A DNA stretch of 64,000 nt from Palsa-504 sp963790065. GTDB lineage: Bacteria; Actinomycetota; Actinomycetes; Streptosporangiales; Streptosporangiaceae. Shown piece by piece: positions 34,373 to 43,042 of this stretch. A program made the position numbers and the translations under genes. The stretch covers positions 248,001 through 312,000 of the forward strand of contig CAWBNK010000005.1 of NCBI GenBank assembly GCA_963790065.1, read 5' to 3'. A model generated the notes under the pieces. That model was not told where the DNA came from. It made no database searches and was given only the letters and a program-made list of their open reading frames with translations. Numbering within the stretch: position 1 is the stretch's first letter; the number at the start of each line of letters is the position of its first letter.

Positions 34373-34386
34373 TACTCTCCCGAGTC

Positions 34387-35409
34387 ATGGCCACGATCAT
34401 CAAGGGGAAAAACCCCCGCAAGCCCTACACCGTCCGCTACTGGGTAGACAGCAAGCAACGCGAACGCTCGTTCGTCACCCTGACAGAAGCAAGGGACTTC
34501 AAGGCTAAAGCCGAGCATGACACACGAGCACAGATCTTCACTGACCCGAAGCTAGGCGCGATCAAGTTCGCCGAGTACGCAGAAGACTGGATCAAGACGC
34601 GCACCGCGGCGAACACGAGACGAATCTACGGGAGTTCCCTACGGGTCCACCTAGCACCCGTGTACGGGTCTAAGACGCTACGCCAGGTCGCCTCAGACCG
34701 GGAAGGCGTACAACAGCTGATCGCGTCACTGACAGTCTCTCAGCAGCGCACAGCGACAACCCTCCTCGCCGGCGTCATGAACGAGGCTGTCAAAGCAGGG
34801 CGGATACCCTCACACCGTTTGCACGGTCTGACTGTCGGCCACGTGAATAGGCAAGCCGAGATAATCCATGCCAGCCATAAACAGCTAGAAAACCTCGCCA
34901 CAGGGCTAAACGGCTATGGCCTGACCGTGTGGCTCATGCGCGGATGCGGACTCAGGATCGGTGAGGCAATGGCGGTAACCCCTGATTGTGTCCGCGGTGA
35001 CATGCTCCGCGTACACGAACAGTTCACTTATGCTGGCAAGATCGCACCACTTAAGCATCGTAAACCAGGCGACTACCGCGACATTCCACTCCCAGCCTAC
35101 GTGTCCGAAAAGATGACAGGGTGGGAAGGGTTTAAGCGGATAAGCCATAGCATGTATTACAACAAATGGCATAAGGCTATCGCACTGGCCGGTTTGCCTG
35201 ACACGTTCATACCTCACACGCTGCGCCACACTTACGCTAGTGTCGCACTCCACCAAGGAATACCGATCACAGAAGTAAGCCGTTTCCTAGGCCACAGAAG
35301 CATTGAGGTTACCCATCAGGTTTACGGGTATCTCGTGCCTAGCTCGTTCGGCAGAACGAGGGATGCTATAGACGCAGAGTTCAAAGACTGGTCTAGCGAA
35401 GCCTCTTAA
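34387..35409 (+). CDS. Tyrosine recombinase (phage integrase)
   Basis: The 340-residue integrase has an N-terminal arm-binding segment (PYTVRYWVDSKQRERSFVTL), a SAM-like core-binding domain (residues about 60-150) and the catalytic domain. The Arg is in RGCGLRIGEAMAVT, the H-x-x-R in PHTLRHTYASVAL, the second His in FLGHRSIEVTH, and the Tyr nucleophile in HQVYGYLVP. All five catalytic positions are present, so the enzyme looks functional. A TACTCT box 8 nt before the ATG suggests a leaderless message. It resembles integrases of actinophages and small actinomycete elements. Confidence 0.92.
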   Translation: MATIIKGKNPRKPYTVRYWVDSKQRERSFVTLTEARDFKAKAEHDTRAQIFTDPKLGAIKFAEYAEDWIKTRTAANTRRIYGSSLRVHLAPVYGSKTLRQVASDREGVQQLIASLTVSQQRTATTLLAGVMNEAVKAGRIPSHRLHGLTVGHVNRQAEIIHASHKQLENLATGLNGYGLTVWLMRGCGLRIGEAMAVTPDCVRGDMLRVHEQFTYAGKIAPLKHRKPGDYRDIPLPAYVSEKMTGWEGFKRISHSMYYNKWHKAIALAGLPDTFIPHTLRHTYASVALHQGIPITEVSRFLGHRSIEVTHQVYGYLVPSSFGRTRDAIDAEFKDWSSEAS

Positions 35410-36311
35410 AACGGCTCTGTAAGCCGCTCAACCCTTAGACCCTCACTGGGAGGCGTCTGAACGCTGAAACTAACCTAAGGCATACGACTACTGAGAAACA
35501 AAGCAATAAGAGAAAACAGAAAAAAAAAAGAAAAGAAATAGACAGAGAAAACGGACAGACAAGTGAGAACTACCAAAGTCAAGCAGAATACAAGATAGAA
35601 ATCGAGAACGCGGTAACTGCGATCGCGTTACCAGCAAAACTTGAACAAAGAAAAAGAAGAAAGACCAGAAACACAAGAAAAAGAAAAAGAAAAAGAAAAA
35701 GAGAAAACAGCAAGAAAAATACAAGTCGAGTTCTGAGAGATGAACAAGACACGCTAAAGGAAAAGCTAGAAGCAAAGAACACTGTCGAGAAAACCTCAAA
35801 ACAGAGATCAAAAGGAATAGAGTAAGACGAGACAGGATCACTAAAAACGTACATACAAGACGCAGTATCAAGAAAAGACGAAACAAACAAGACAAGCGCA
35901 GAACAGCTCACAGTCTGATGATAAGAAGACTGCTGAACGAACAACAACGGCGGTCTCAAAGAGTACTGCAAGTTCTGAGATATAAATAAAAGTAAAGAGA
36001 AAAAACGAAACACTAAGCGACAGCAACAAGATACAAAGAGCTAGAGAAATAGGGAACAACAACAAACTCACCGATAACATACGGGTCAGTAGATAGAGAA
36101 AAAAAGACAAGAGAAGAGAAATAAAGATGACAGTAAGCAGTAGAACAAGGAAAAAACGAAAGAGACTGTGTAGCAGGCAAGAGTAAAAAAATATAAACGA
36201 AACTATAAGACTGTAAAATACGGTAATCTCTACAATAAACAGTACGTTAGACATAGGACAGTCAGGCCACCAAGGAAGGTTTTCGTCAACACCAAGCGGA
36301 TCGTAGATTAC
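35410..36311. other. Purine-drift stretch with no credible gene
   Basis: The plus strand is almost pure purine over much of this stretch; 35641-35700 has 53 purines in 60 bases. The minus strand is open in several frames, but only because C/T-only codons cannot form stops: the products are Phe/Leu/Ser/Cys-rich noise. Two small islands look normal, 36235-36311 and the first 60 bp after the integrase. The former reads VIYDPLGVDENLPWWPDCPM on the minus strand and belongs to the tail gene. Confidence 0.6.
35678..35701. repeat. (AAAAAG)4 hexamer array
   Basis: Four perfect hexamers within the purine-rich stretch, with G at 35683, 35689, 35695 and 35701. It is one of the lowest-complexity spots of the window. 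Confidence 0.8.
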
Positions 36312-38308
36312 TCAGAACAGGGTTGACGGTGCAACATATACGTCTAGCCCAGGTAGGTTACCGAGCATGTCAACAGCACCGCGGTAAGTATCTGAGATGG
36401 AACACCCATCGACTGAAAGACAAAAGAAGACGCAACGAAAAAGTAAGCGAAGTAAAACAAAAACAGAGACGGCGACGAACCACCAGAAACCGAAAAACAA
36501 ACTGATAAAATACAAAAGAAGGCAACGGGGCAGAAACAGGAGACTGGACACTACAATACGGGTAAATAAAGAACTGGTCTACAGAAAACTGGACAACAGC
36601 GACAACGACAGAACAGCCACGATCGTAAAGCAACGACTCAAAGAAGATAAAATATAGGTCGATAACTACGGTAAGAAAAAGCAAAGAAAGAGAAAGCAGG
36701 GAGAGAAACAGCGGGAGCGGCAGCACCAATACGCCTAGACCTGTCATAAGAGTAAAGTAAAAAGACAGAGCCGACAAACACTAAGCCTTTCTCAACTAAC
36801 TGAATATGCTGGATAACTGTTGAAGGGAAAGAAACTGTGAAATAGAGATAGACAAGCTCAGCTAACCCAGAAAAGATAGACAAAGAACAATAAGACGGAA
36901 CAACTGTGTAGCCGATAGCTGCAAGAGAGAACGCTACAACTGAAGTCAAGAACTGGAAACAGATAGCACCGACCTGGCTAAGCGCGGACAGCTGTGTACT
37001 CGTCAACGCTACGATGTAAAGGCACACATAACTGATGTACCCGACAAAACCGTTACCGCCACCGATCGGACCAAAAAGAGACAGGTAGAAGAAAGAAGAA
37101 ACAGAAGGCAACGACAGCGAAGAAAAGACAGAGAGCAAAAAGAAAACAGAACAGTAAAGGTTACCGCCAAGATAAAAAGTAACAGTCGAAACAGAAACGA
37201 CGATAGACACCATGAACGGGGCAACAGCGATAATGTAACTACAGCTACTGAAACAGCTAGTGTGAGAACCAGTAGGGTTATACTTCACATAGATCGCGTA
37301 ATACGCGCCACGGAAAGTGTTATTCCCACCATCGTTGTTATCTTCAACACTCAGCATCGCACCAACGAGTATACGACAAACACAGCATAAGCAACGTGTA
37401 GTTCATCAGCGTGTCAAGAATAATACTCGCATCAGGCCCAAAAAACAAAACAGAGAGAAATCAACTGTACCAGCAACCAGCGGGGAAGGAAGCAACACTA
37501 GGAACTGGGCGCTAGGCACAGCAGTAGCCGCATAGTTCCCTTCAAGGTTGTTCGTAAACGACGCCTCAAACGCAACAGACGGCAACGGAGACTGCAACGA
37601 TGCTTGCAGCGGGTCAGTGTACGCCGCAACTGACATAGACGGCTCAATACCACCCTCAACAGGGTTGTTACCAGACTGGAAAGTAATCGTAGGGGTAGCC
37701 AAGTACACGTCGTCAGAAGCGATCGGCATAGGCGTGTACGGAGAGTAGTAGTAATACGCTGGTGCGAGCATAGCCCTTATTCACAGACGAATCGTAAACA
37801 CCCTGTGAACCTGTCGGTTCGTTCATCAAATATAGCAGAGCAGGCGTAGCCTGATACTGGCATTCCTGCACAGTCCAACAAGACAGTTCAGGAAACCTGT
37901 TAACGAACGACAGCATATCCGTACACACAATCTGGCTAGTAGTCGCCTGACCGGTAGGCGTGTCGTTCGGATTGTAGGCTGCTATCTGACCGTCGAATCT
38001 GACTTGCCACGTAGACGTTTCATCCATCACCGACACTTGCACACGCCTACCTAGAATGACACCAGGTGCTACGGTGAGGTTGACAGGTTAGGTGTGAACC
38101 GACCGTCATCATTGGTCACGGTGAACGTGCAACGGGACGGTTGGACACTTGAAATGTTGTCTTCCCTGCCGCGGGTGATACGGACACCAGCGGCTAAACT
38201 CACATAGACGCTGATATCCGTGAAATCACCGCCCGCGGCAGCACCAGCACCGAGAGAGTTGTTAACCCAGTCAACTAACACTTTAACGTTGGCTTGATAG
38301 GTGGTCAT
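36312..38308 (-). pseudogene. Phage minor tail protein with LamG-like region, frameshifted and drifting
   Basis: From the ATG at 38308 (CAGGAGTGTGTT before it) the product runs GGDFTDISVYVSLAAGVRIT, CTFTVTNDDGRFTPNLSTSP. Adding one base near 38075 continues it as APGVILGRRVQVSVMDETST. A second shift near 37770 leads to LAPAYYYYSPYTPMPIASDD, and another near 37440. Later blocks (FRGAYYAIYVKYNPTGSHT; VSTVTFYLGGNLY; NGFVGYISYV; TSTQLSA; AAIGYTVVP) follow the LamG and phage tail patterns. They alternate with patches whose coding strand has turned to C/T only. The gene probably once extended past 36000. It is not functional as read. Confidence 0.65.
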
Positions 38309-38388
38309 AACACACTCCTGTAATAGAAAAAATCACAGCACTGCCGTAGAGGACAAACAGTGCGGGGAAAATCTACATTCAGCGACCC

Positions 38389-39636
38389 TTAGGAACTTGA
38401 CGGTAAAACCGTCACGGCACTTCTTAAATCGTTACTACGGTGGTCAACACGAGAAAACCCGTAGTAGCCGATCTGCCGCGCGTCCGCATAGCGCTCACGC
38501 AGCACCATCAGCTCTGCCTGATCAACTACACGCCGCACCATAGCGACAGACAGATCACCAAACACAGGCCCGCCTAAAGTCGAGGCCTGCAGGGCCGGGG
38601 ACTCGGCAACCGTACGCACCGGGAAACCGAGCAGGGACGGGTTAGCGGTCAGCAGGGACTCATACAGCGGACGCCCGTAGGAATCGGCTAGATTCTGCTG
38701 GGCTACCAGCTGAGCAGGCGAGAAATACCACGCCGCGTTAGGCCAGTAAGCGCTGTCAACAGCCTTAACCATCGCAGCGATACTTGAAGCTGAAAGCACA
38801 TTTCCGACCAGCTCAGTCACAGTGCCGCCACCAACAACATTGGTGCTGGTCGCAGTCCCCAGACTGACAGAGCGGGAACCAGCAGCAAGCGCGGTCATCA
38901 GCCCAAGAGGCTGACCCGAACCAGAACCAGAAACAGAATGCGCACCCTCAGCACGACCGATACCCTCACCGATACGAGCAGCAAGGAAAGCACCCACATC
39001 AAACGCGGAATCGTTAACCAGCTCGACGCTGGCAAGAATAAGCTTGTTAGTGTAAGTCCAAGCGTTTAAAACGCCCTGGCCGATAACATAATCCTGGAAC
39101 GTATCAATCGTACCCTCACCGATAATGTGACCAACGACGCTAGTCGGGTCAACGGTCGGCCAATCCATCGGCGAACCAGTCGACGTAAGAACCTGCTGGT
39201 ATACAAAGAGCCATAACCCGCCATAAGCCTTAAGCGCGATCTGGAGATTAGCCCAAAACGCTTGCGGCACCATGTAACCGCCGCTAGTACCCGAATCCTG
39301 GAAACCAGCCTCACCCTGACCAGCGTCATACGTACTACGTAACTCCGGGGAAACAATCCCGCGGCGCATATACGCATCAAACGCCCTCTCGCGCTTTTCC
39401 TCGTCAGGAGTAAGAACACGCTCGTCAGAACGACCAGCCGCGTAAGACTCCCCAGACTTGATAGCACGATCAATCTGAACAAGCTCACGCTCACGTCGGT
39501 CATACTCGTCAGCCTCAGCAACCGTCAGGTTACGCTTTTCAGCCGAAGCACGATCAACCAGTGCCTTCTGTTCGCCCCACATACGGTTACGCGACTCACG
39601 CCGCGCCCGGTTTACACTCTCAGTCGTCTCAAACAT
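38389..39636 (-). CDS. HK97-type major capsid protein
   Basis: This 415-residue protein has the architecture of actinophage HK97-fold capsid proteins. An N-terminal helical scaffold segment (MFETTESVNRARRESRNRMW to about residue 110, rich in Arg/Glu) ends near the usual protease site. The shell domain follows: GGYMVPQAFWANLQIALKAY, VNDSAFDVGAFLAARIGEGI, the G-rich loop VSGSGSGQPLGLMTAL, and AMVRRVVDQAELMVLRERYA at the end. The frame is intact and in normal codon usage, in contrast to the tail gene just downstream. No scaffold or protease gene is nearby. Confidence 0.88.
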   Translation of the reverse strand: MFETTESVNRARRESRNRMWGEQKALVDRASAEKRNLTVAEADEYDRRERELVQIDRAIKSGESYAAGRSDERVLTPDEEKRERAFDAYMRRGIVSPELRSTYDAGQGEAGFQDSGTSGGYMVPQAFWANLQIALKAYGGLWLFVYQQVLTSTGSPMDWPTVDPTSVVGHIIGEGTIDTFQDYVIGQGVLNAWTYTNKLILASVELVNDSAFDVGAFLAARIGEGIGRAEGAHSVSGSGSGQPLGLMTALAAGSRSVSLGTATSTNVVGGGTVTELVGNVLSASSIAAMVKAVDSAYWPNAAWYFSPAQLVAQQNLADSYGRPLYESLLTANPSLLGFPVRTVAESPALQASTLGGPVFGDLSVAMVRRVVDQAELMVLRERYADARQIGYYGFSRVDHRSNDLRSAVTVLPSSS

Positions 39637-39852
39637 TTAATCAGCCTCCATTTAGGCGAAAAATTCTTGTATTACACACGTGTGCAGTGTCCTACGGACG
39701 GCTGCTGTCTATCCTCTAAAAGGTTTCAATGCTGATCAGGCAGAAACCCTAAACATCCCAGTGCCAAGAAAGACGGCTGGAATAAACCGGGTACCATCCA
39801 ACAATGGTCCGGAAGTCTAATTTTGGTTACGCGGCTTGATAGCCGCGGAAAC
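39637..39852. other. Gap between capsid gene and the next upstream gene
   Basis: Contains a 10-bp palindrome CACACGTGTG near 39676 and, at 39831-39846, a hairpin GCGGCT-TGAT-AGCCGC just downstream of the minus-strand gene ending at 39853. No gene is seen. The capsid gene promoter should lie here. Confidence 0.45.
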
Positions 39853-40170
39853 TCAGATGTTAATAAGCGAGCCTTCCGCCATCATGCGCAGCAGCGATTT
39901 AGCACGCTGCCGCGTAGGCAGAATAACACCGTTGACGATAGCAACCTGTTCGATCTCTTCCATCTCGGCTATAGCCGGATTAGGTTGACCGTTGACAACA
40001 AGACTAGCAAGCGAAACGTCCCAAAGACGCCTCAGCTCGTTGACCACCTCGTCTTGCAACTCGGTATCGCCACAAGCAGGGTTACGTTTAGGCCAGGAAC
40101 GTTCATGATCAGAATCAGCGGAACCAGTGAAACGCTTGTATGGCGTACGGCCACTACCCCTACCGCCCAT
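39853..40170 (-). CDS. Phage protein, possible small terminase subunit
   Basis: A 105-residue protein. Its start MGGRGSGRTPYKRFTGSA resembles the basic N-termini of P27-type small terminase subunits. The rest (ELQDEVVNELRRLWDVSLAS, PNPAIAEMEEIEQVAIVNGV, RQRAKSLLRMMAE) is helical and could be an oligomerisation part. The position, one gene upstream of the capsid gene on the same strand, suits a packaging or head gene. No large terminase follows. GGAGG with 8-nt spacing supports the ATG at 40170. Confidence 0.45.
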   Translation of the reverse strand: MGGRGSGRTPYKRFTGSADSDHERSWPKRNPACGDTELQDEVVNELRRLWDVSLASLVVNGQPNPAIAEMEEIEQVAIVNGVILPTRQRAKSLLRMMAEGSLINI

Positions 40171-40199
40171 CACACAGCCTCCAAACTCGATAGATGGTC

Positions 40200-40220
40200 A
40201 CCATCCTGAAAAAGGATGGT
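40200..40220 (-). terminator. Hairpin upstream of the putative small terminase gene
   Basis: ACCATCCT (40200-40207) pairs with AGGATGGT (40213-40220) around GAAAA. It lies between two minus-strand genes and could end the upstream unit. Confidence 0.5.
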
Positions 40221-40351
40221 CAACAGAAAACGGTGTGACAGTTTTTCCGCGTGAGAACACATGGGCCGAGTGAGCGGGTGCTATGGCACTGTGTGTGCCA
40301 ACTTTTGACCTGGCATACCCCTTATGCCGCAATGTATCTTAATGTCCGAAA

Positions 40352-40438
40352 TCACTTTGGGTGGTTAGCACCAAACCCGCAAATACGATCTAGGGCCAGT
40401 GCCCAGGCGAGCACGGCAACGACGAAAAAGAAACTCAT
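40352..40438 (-). CDS. Very small membrane peptide (28 residues)
   Basis: ATG at 40438 encodes MSFFFVVAVLAWALALDRIC followed by eight more residues: one hydrophobic helix with a short polar tail. The ribosome binding site is weak (GGTTGG). It could be a phage membrane peptide or chance; it is listed because it is the only open minus-strand frame in this gap. Confidence 0.3.
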   Translation of the reverse strand: MSFFFVVAVLAWALALDRICGFGANHPK

Positions 40439-40486
40439 CACACAACCCCAACCTAGTTAGGCTGGTCGTTCAGCGAGGTAGCGACA

Positions 40487-40705
40487 CTACCGACAATAAG
40501 AACTAGTTGGCACACCAAGAGTCTGACTAGCAAGATGCAGAATCGCTACCGAATGTGCTAGTAGCGCACCGATCAGCATTCCACGTTCAGCCTCATTGTC
40601 ACGACTCTGGTAAGTAGCCAGCATGGTTTCAACAGCCATTCTGTCTTCACGATCAGCGGCAGCAATAAGCGCCAGCGCGTCACGAGTAGCATCAACGTTC
40701 GTCAT
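40487..40705 (-). CDS. Small helical phage protein (72 residues)
   Basis: Product MTNVDATRDALALIAAADRE continuing DRMAVETMLATYQSRDNEAE and GMLIGALLAHSVAILHLASQ. It is all helical; the last part is hydrophobic enough to pack as a dimer. I do not recognise the family, though such short Ala-rich proteins are common beside head genes in actinophages. GAGGTACGGGA precedes the ATG, and that sequence lies inside the upstream gene, so the pair is translationally coupled. A longer start at 40762 is less likely. Confidence 0.6.
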   Translation of the reverse strand: MTNVDATRDALALIAAADREDRMAVETMLATYQSRDNEAERGMLIGALLAHSVAILHLASQTLGVPTSSYCR

Positions 40706-40862
40706 TCCCGTACCTCGCTTCCATAACCATATGCAGCAACAGGGCTTTAGCAACAGGTTCACTTAAACCAGTGATAACCTCGCTTGGAACAGGTGAAACC
40801 ATTAGCCTGCGTAACTCTTCTACTGGCAGCATAGGACGCTGCTTGGTTTTACGACGAAACAT
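40692..40862 (-). CDS. Small phage protein (56 residues)
   Basis: Product begins MFRRKTKQRPMLPVEELRRL and ends LLLHMVMEARYGNDER, with SPVPSEVITGLSEPVAKA in between. It is basic at the N-terminus and otherwise helical, with no recognisable family. GGAGCGTGTTTG precedes the ATG. It overlaps the next gene by 14 bp, the sign of a real two-gene unit. Confidence 0.55.
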   Translation of the reverse strand: MFRRKTKQRPMLPVEELRRLMVSPVPSEVITGLSEPVAKALLLHMVMEARYGNDER

Positions 40863-41479
40863 CAAACACGCTCCTTAAGGCTGCTAGCGGCAGCTGTTTA
40901 GACTGGTAATCATCTACAGGGAAACTCAAACGTACTTCTGCTTAGCTAGTTTCCTGCTAAAGCCTTTTGACAGGATCATTTAGCGTTGACTGGCCGCTAT
41001 CGCGGCATCGGACCCCATAGGGTGAACAAGCTTTGAACCGCCGCGGAGCAGGCCAACAGAGCAAACGAGAGTTGACCTGAACCGCGGCAGCCGGTGTTGA
41101 TGTTGCCGATATACCCCATTTTCGACGGGCAGAAAACCGGGGCCGAGAGCAGAAAGATGAAAAGGACTCTCGGTTGCTGCTTTGCGTTAACCTATACACG
41201 CCAGGTCTATCCCGCTGGCGAAGCTTGATGAAAAGAAGGCCAGCGGGAAGCGTAGACACCAGTTGCCCGGCATTGCTGTTCGGCTTTTCCACGGCCTACT
41301 ATGACAAGCCCTGACACCACTGGTGTGCCTGGTGTCAGTCATTCCGCCTAATACCGACGCTAAGAGAACGGTTGGCGGAAACTCGAGAGGCAGGCTGCTT
41401 TTCAGCTTCATACCGGCGCCGGGAAACTGGGGTAACCCGTGACGGTTCCGCTGGCCTGCCAGCAACGGACGACAATCTT
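40863..41479. other. Hairpin-rich non-coding segment of the element
   Basis: About 615 bp without a convincing gene. It contains inverted repeats TCCCGCTGGC/GCCAGCGGGA (41210-41219, 41239-41248) and CTGACACCA/TGGTGTCAG (41311-41319, 41330-41338), and shorter pairs CCGAGAG/CTCTCGG and TTCCGCC/GGCGGAA on either side. It could be a replication or packaging origin, or a structured RNA. Open frames across it (for example 40957-41292) lack ribosome binding sites and sensible composition. Confidence 0.5.
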
Positions 41480-41686
41480 TTACGCTGGCTCTAGCTCGTT
41501 GACTTCAGCCCGAACCGGCATAAGCTCAAACGCCTTACCGAGCACTGGAACCTCGGCAGCTGAACAAGCAAGCGCACAGTCGATAGCAGCACAGATGAAC
41601 TCGCTACCGGAAAGCCTGTAAGCGGCAGACGCCAACTGGATACGACGTTCTGTTTCCTCGGGTAGCGTAAGAGTACGAGTGATCAT
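41480..41686 (-). CDS. Ribbon-helix-helix DNA-binding protein
   Basis: The 68-residue protein has an Arc/CopG-type strand and two helices: MITRTLTLPEETERRIQLAS then AAYRLSGSEFICAAIDCALA. The strand residues ITRTLTL would lie in the DNA major groove of a dimer, and GSEFI forms the turn. It is a likely repressor or accessory factor for excision. AAGGAG nine bases before the ATG is an ideal ribosome binding site. A perfect palindrome 67 bp upstream is a candidate operator. Confidence 0.75.
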   Translation of the reverse strand: MITRTLTLPEETERRIQLASAAYRLSGSEFICAAIDCALACSAAEVPVLGKAFELMPVRAEVNELEPA

Positions 41687-41752
41687 TAGTGAATCTCCTT
41701 CAACGGGGAGTGGTTAAACCGGCTCCCTCGGCGGGAAAAGCCTACCTTAGTA

Positions 41753-41762
41753 GCATTAATGC
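41753..41762. promoter_or_regulatory. Candidate operator GCATTAATGC
   Basis: Perfect 10-bp palindrome between the zinc-knuckle gene and the ribbon-helix-helix gene, upstream of the latter. Its size suits a ribbon-helix-helix dimer. Confidence 0.35.
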
Positions 41763-41782
41763 GATGTTTCCCGATGAAACCC

Positions 41783-42145
41783 TTATTCGTCCCTCCCCAT
41801 CGTTACAATACTGAAACCGGAACTCTGGGTAGAACCATCAGTGTCATGCGGAAGGAACAAATCGGCCAGCAACAAGGCTTCACGCTCACTAGGCTTAACC
41901 CTCCGAACCCAATGCTGCTTAAACTCTCGCCATTGCTTGTGTTGCGGGCAAACCCTACCAGGCGGAAGACACGCGCAACACGACGGACGCTGACTACTGG
42001 AGTTACCAAACCTGCCTCTAGTCCGGTCATTCAACGCTTTCAGCATGACACGATGCTCTGGGCATGCTCTGGGAAGCCTGCCTAGCAGATTCTCTCTGGG
42101 GAACTTCTCCTTACACACCCTGCATTTGTAAACCAGCTTAGCCAT
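41783..42145 (-). CDS. Small zinc-knuckle protein
   Basis: A 120-residue protein with several Cys/His pairs: YKCRVCKEKF (CxxC), RACPEHRV (CxxH), SCCACLPPGRVCPQH (CxxC and CxxH). That is enough ligands for two zinc sites. The C-terminal third is basic and helical (WREFKQHWVRRVKPSEREAL). Such proteins are common in actinophage early regions and usually bind nucleic acid; the exact role is unknown. AAAGAAGG precedes the ATG. Confidence 0.65.
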   Translation of the reverse strand: MAKLVYKCRVCKEKFPRENLLGRLPRACPEHRVMLKALNDRTRGRFGNSSSQRPSCCACLPPGRVCPQHKQWREFKQHWVRRVKPSEREALLLADLFLPHDTDGSTQSSGFSIVTMGRDE

Positions 42146-42218
42146 ACAGCTAACCTTCTTTCAATAGACAATGTTCTACCGGCCGCCGCGGAAACGGCGG
42201 AAGATTGTTCCAACTTGA

Positions 42219-42252
42219 TTCCCTGCCCGCAACTGGAAACGCGGGCAGGGAA
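42219..42252 (-). terminator. Strong 12-bp hairpin
   Basis: TTCCCTGCCCGC (42219-42230) and GCGGGCAGGGAA (42241-42252) form a perfect 12-bp stem with a 10-nt loop, about 100 bp after the stop of the minus-strand gene at 42356. A second stem CCGCCG/CGGCGG follows at 42183-42200. Confidence 0.65.
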
Positions 42253-42355
42253 CAACAATGAATTAAACCAATTACTTAGAGGCCCATAGGTCAAGAAGTT
42301 TAGAGGTTAAGAGATTATTTGAACGTTGCAGGTCAAACCCTATGACTGTCGCGTT

Positions 42356-42868
42356 CTACGCGACACCCTGTGTGTTCCATGGCGTATCAGTGTTGCTCTG
42401 AGGGAAACCCGCTGTCTGCGTCGGAACACCGTTGACGCTGTACCTGACGCCTGTTTCAGGGTCAAACCAGCCGTACGACGGTTCGCACGCCATGCGGCGC
42501 ACGTCCATGTGGTCTGGTTCGCTGCACATGTCACCGTAACCACCCTTCCCCCGTGGTCTCGTAACGATGTCATGCCTGACCACGATGCACAGTGCTGTAG
42601 ACGACGGAGCGATACGACCAAGGTCTTTAAGCACTCTCACGTACTTCCAGACTAGTTGCCGCTCTACGCGGCTCACAGCGTTCTGCGGACCCCATGACTG
42701 GCCAGGCATAGACTTACCAGTCACCAGTGAGGCTAGCTCGTCTCTGCGGAATCCTGCGTGACCAAAGTTGTTCATCCTGCCTAGCGCTATCTCCCAGATA
42801 CGCCACGGGACACTCATACGCTTATCAGCAGGGTTATTCGTTGCCAAGTTCAACACTATGTCGCTCAT
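42356..42868 (-). CDS. Winged-helix-like phage protein
   Basis: The 170-residue protein has a putative winged helix in its middle: SVPWRIWEIALGRMNNFGHA, FRRDELASLVTGK, then AVSRVERQLVWKYVRVLKDL and GRIAPSSTALCIVVRH as the wing. Replication-initiator and repressor proteins of small elements use this layout, so it could be the replication or control protein. A sequence search would be needed to decide. I prefer the ATG at 42868 with GGAGGG upstream over earlier TTG/GTG codons that overlap the preceding gene. Confidence 0.5.
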   Translation of the reverse strand: MSDIVLNLATNNPADKRMSVPWRIWEIALGRMNNFGHAGFRRDELASLVTGKSMPGQSWGPQNAVSRVERQLVWKYVRVLKDLGRIAPSSTALCIVVRHDIVTRPRGKGGYGDMCSEPDHMDVRRMACEPSYGWFDPETGVRYSVNGVPTQTAGFPQSNTDTPWNTQGVA

Positions 42869-43022
42869 CTTGACGAACTTCCCTCCACTGAAATCATTGT
42901 TAGCCAATGTACTTACCACCAATCTAATGTGATTGTTGTTTCAAGCTGATCCTGTGATGGTTCAATAACAGGCTTAGGCTTAGAGGTTCTAACCTCAGGC
43001 GAGTGATAAACCTCGTTAAACG

Positions 43023-43042
43023 GTGCGGACCTAGGTCCGCAC
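43023..43042. promoter_or_regulatory. Perfect 20-bp palindrome centred on CCTAGG
   Basis: GTGCGGACCTAGGTCCGCAC lies inside the HTH reading frame. A second palindrome with the same CCTAGG centre is at 43167-43180. Such pairs are typical operator sites, but a coding coincidence cannot be ruled out. Confidence 0.4.

Noticed and set aside
35488..36777. Several long minus-strand open frames that look like highly hydrophobic membrane proteins
   Set aside because: They lie in purine-drift sequence where C/T-only codons cannot form stops. The products are Phe/Leu/Ser/Cys runs, overlap each other in different frames and lack ribosome binding sites.
35480..38308. Diversity-generating retroelement acting on the tail gene
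   Set aside because: No reverse transcriptase, template repeat or accessory gene is present, and the changes include frameshifts and span far more than a variable region.
40251..40460. A 69-residue plus-strand frame in the element
   Set aside because: It opposes the transcription direction of all surrounding genes, lacks a ribosome binding site and has no sensible domain pattern.
40957..41292. A 111-residue minus-strand frame in the hairpin-rich segment
   Set aside because: No ribosome binding site, Arg/Ser/Pro-rich noise, and it runs through several inverted repeats.
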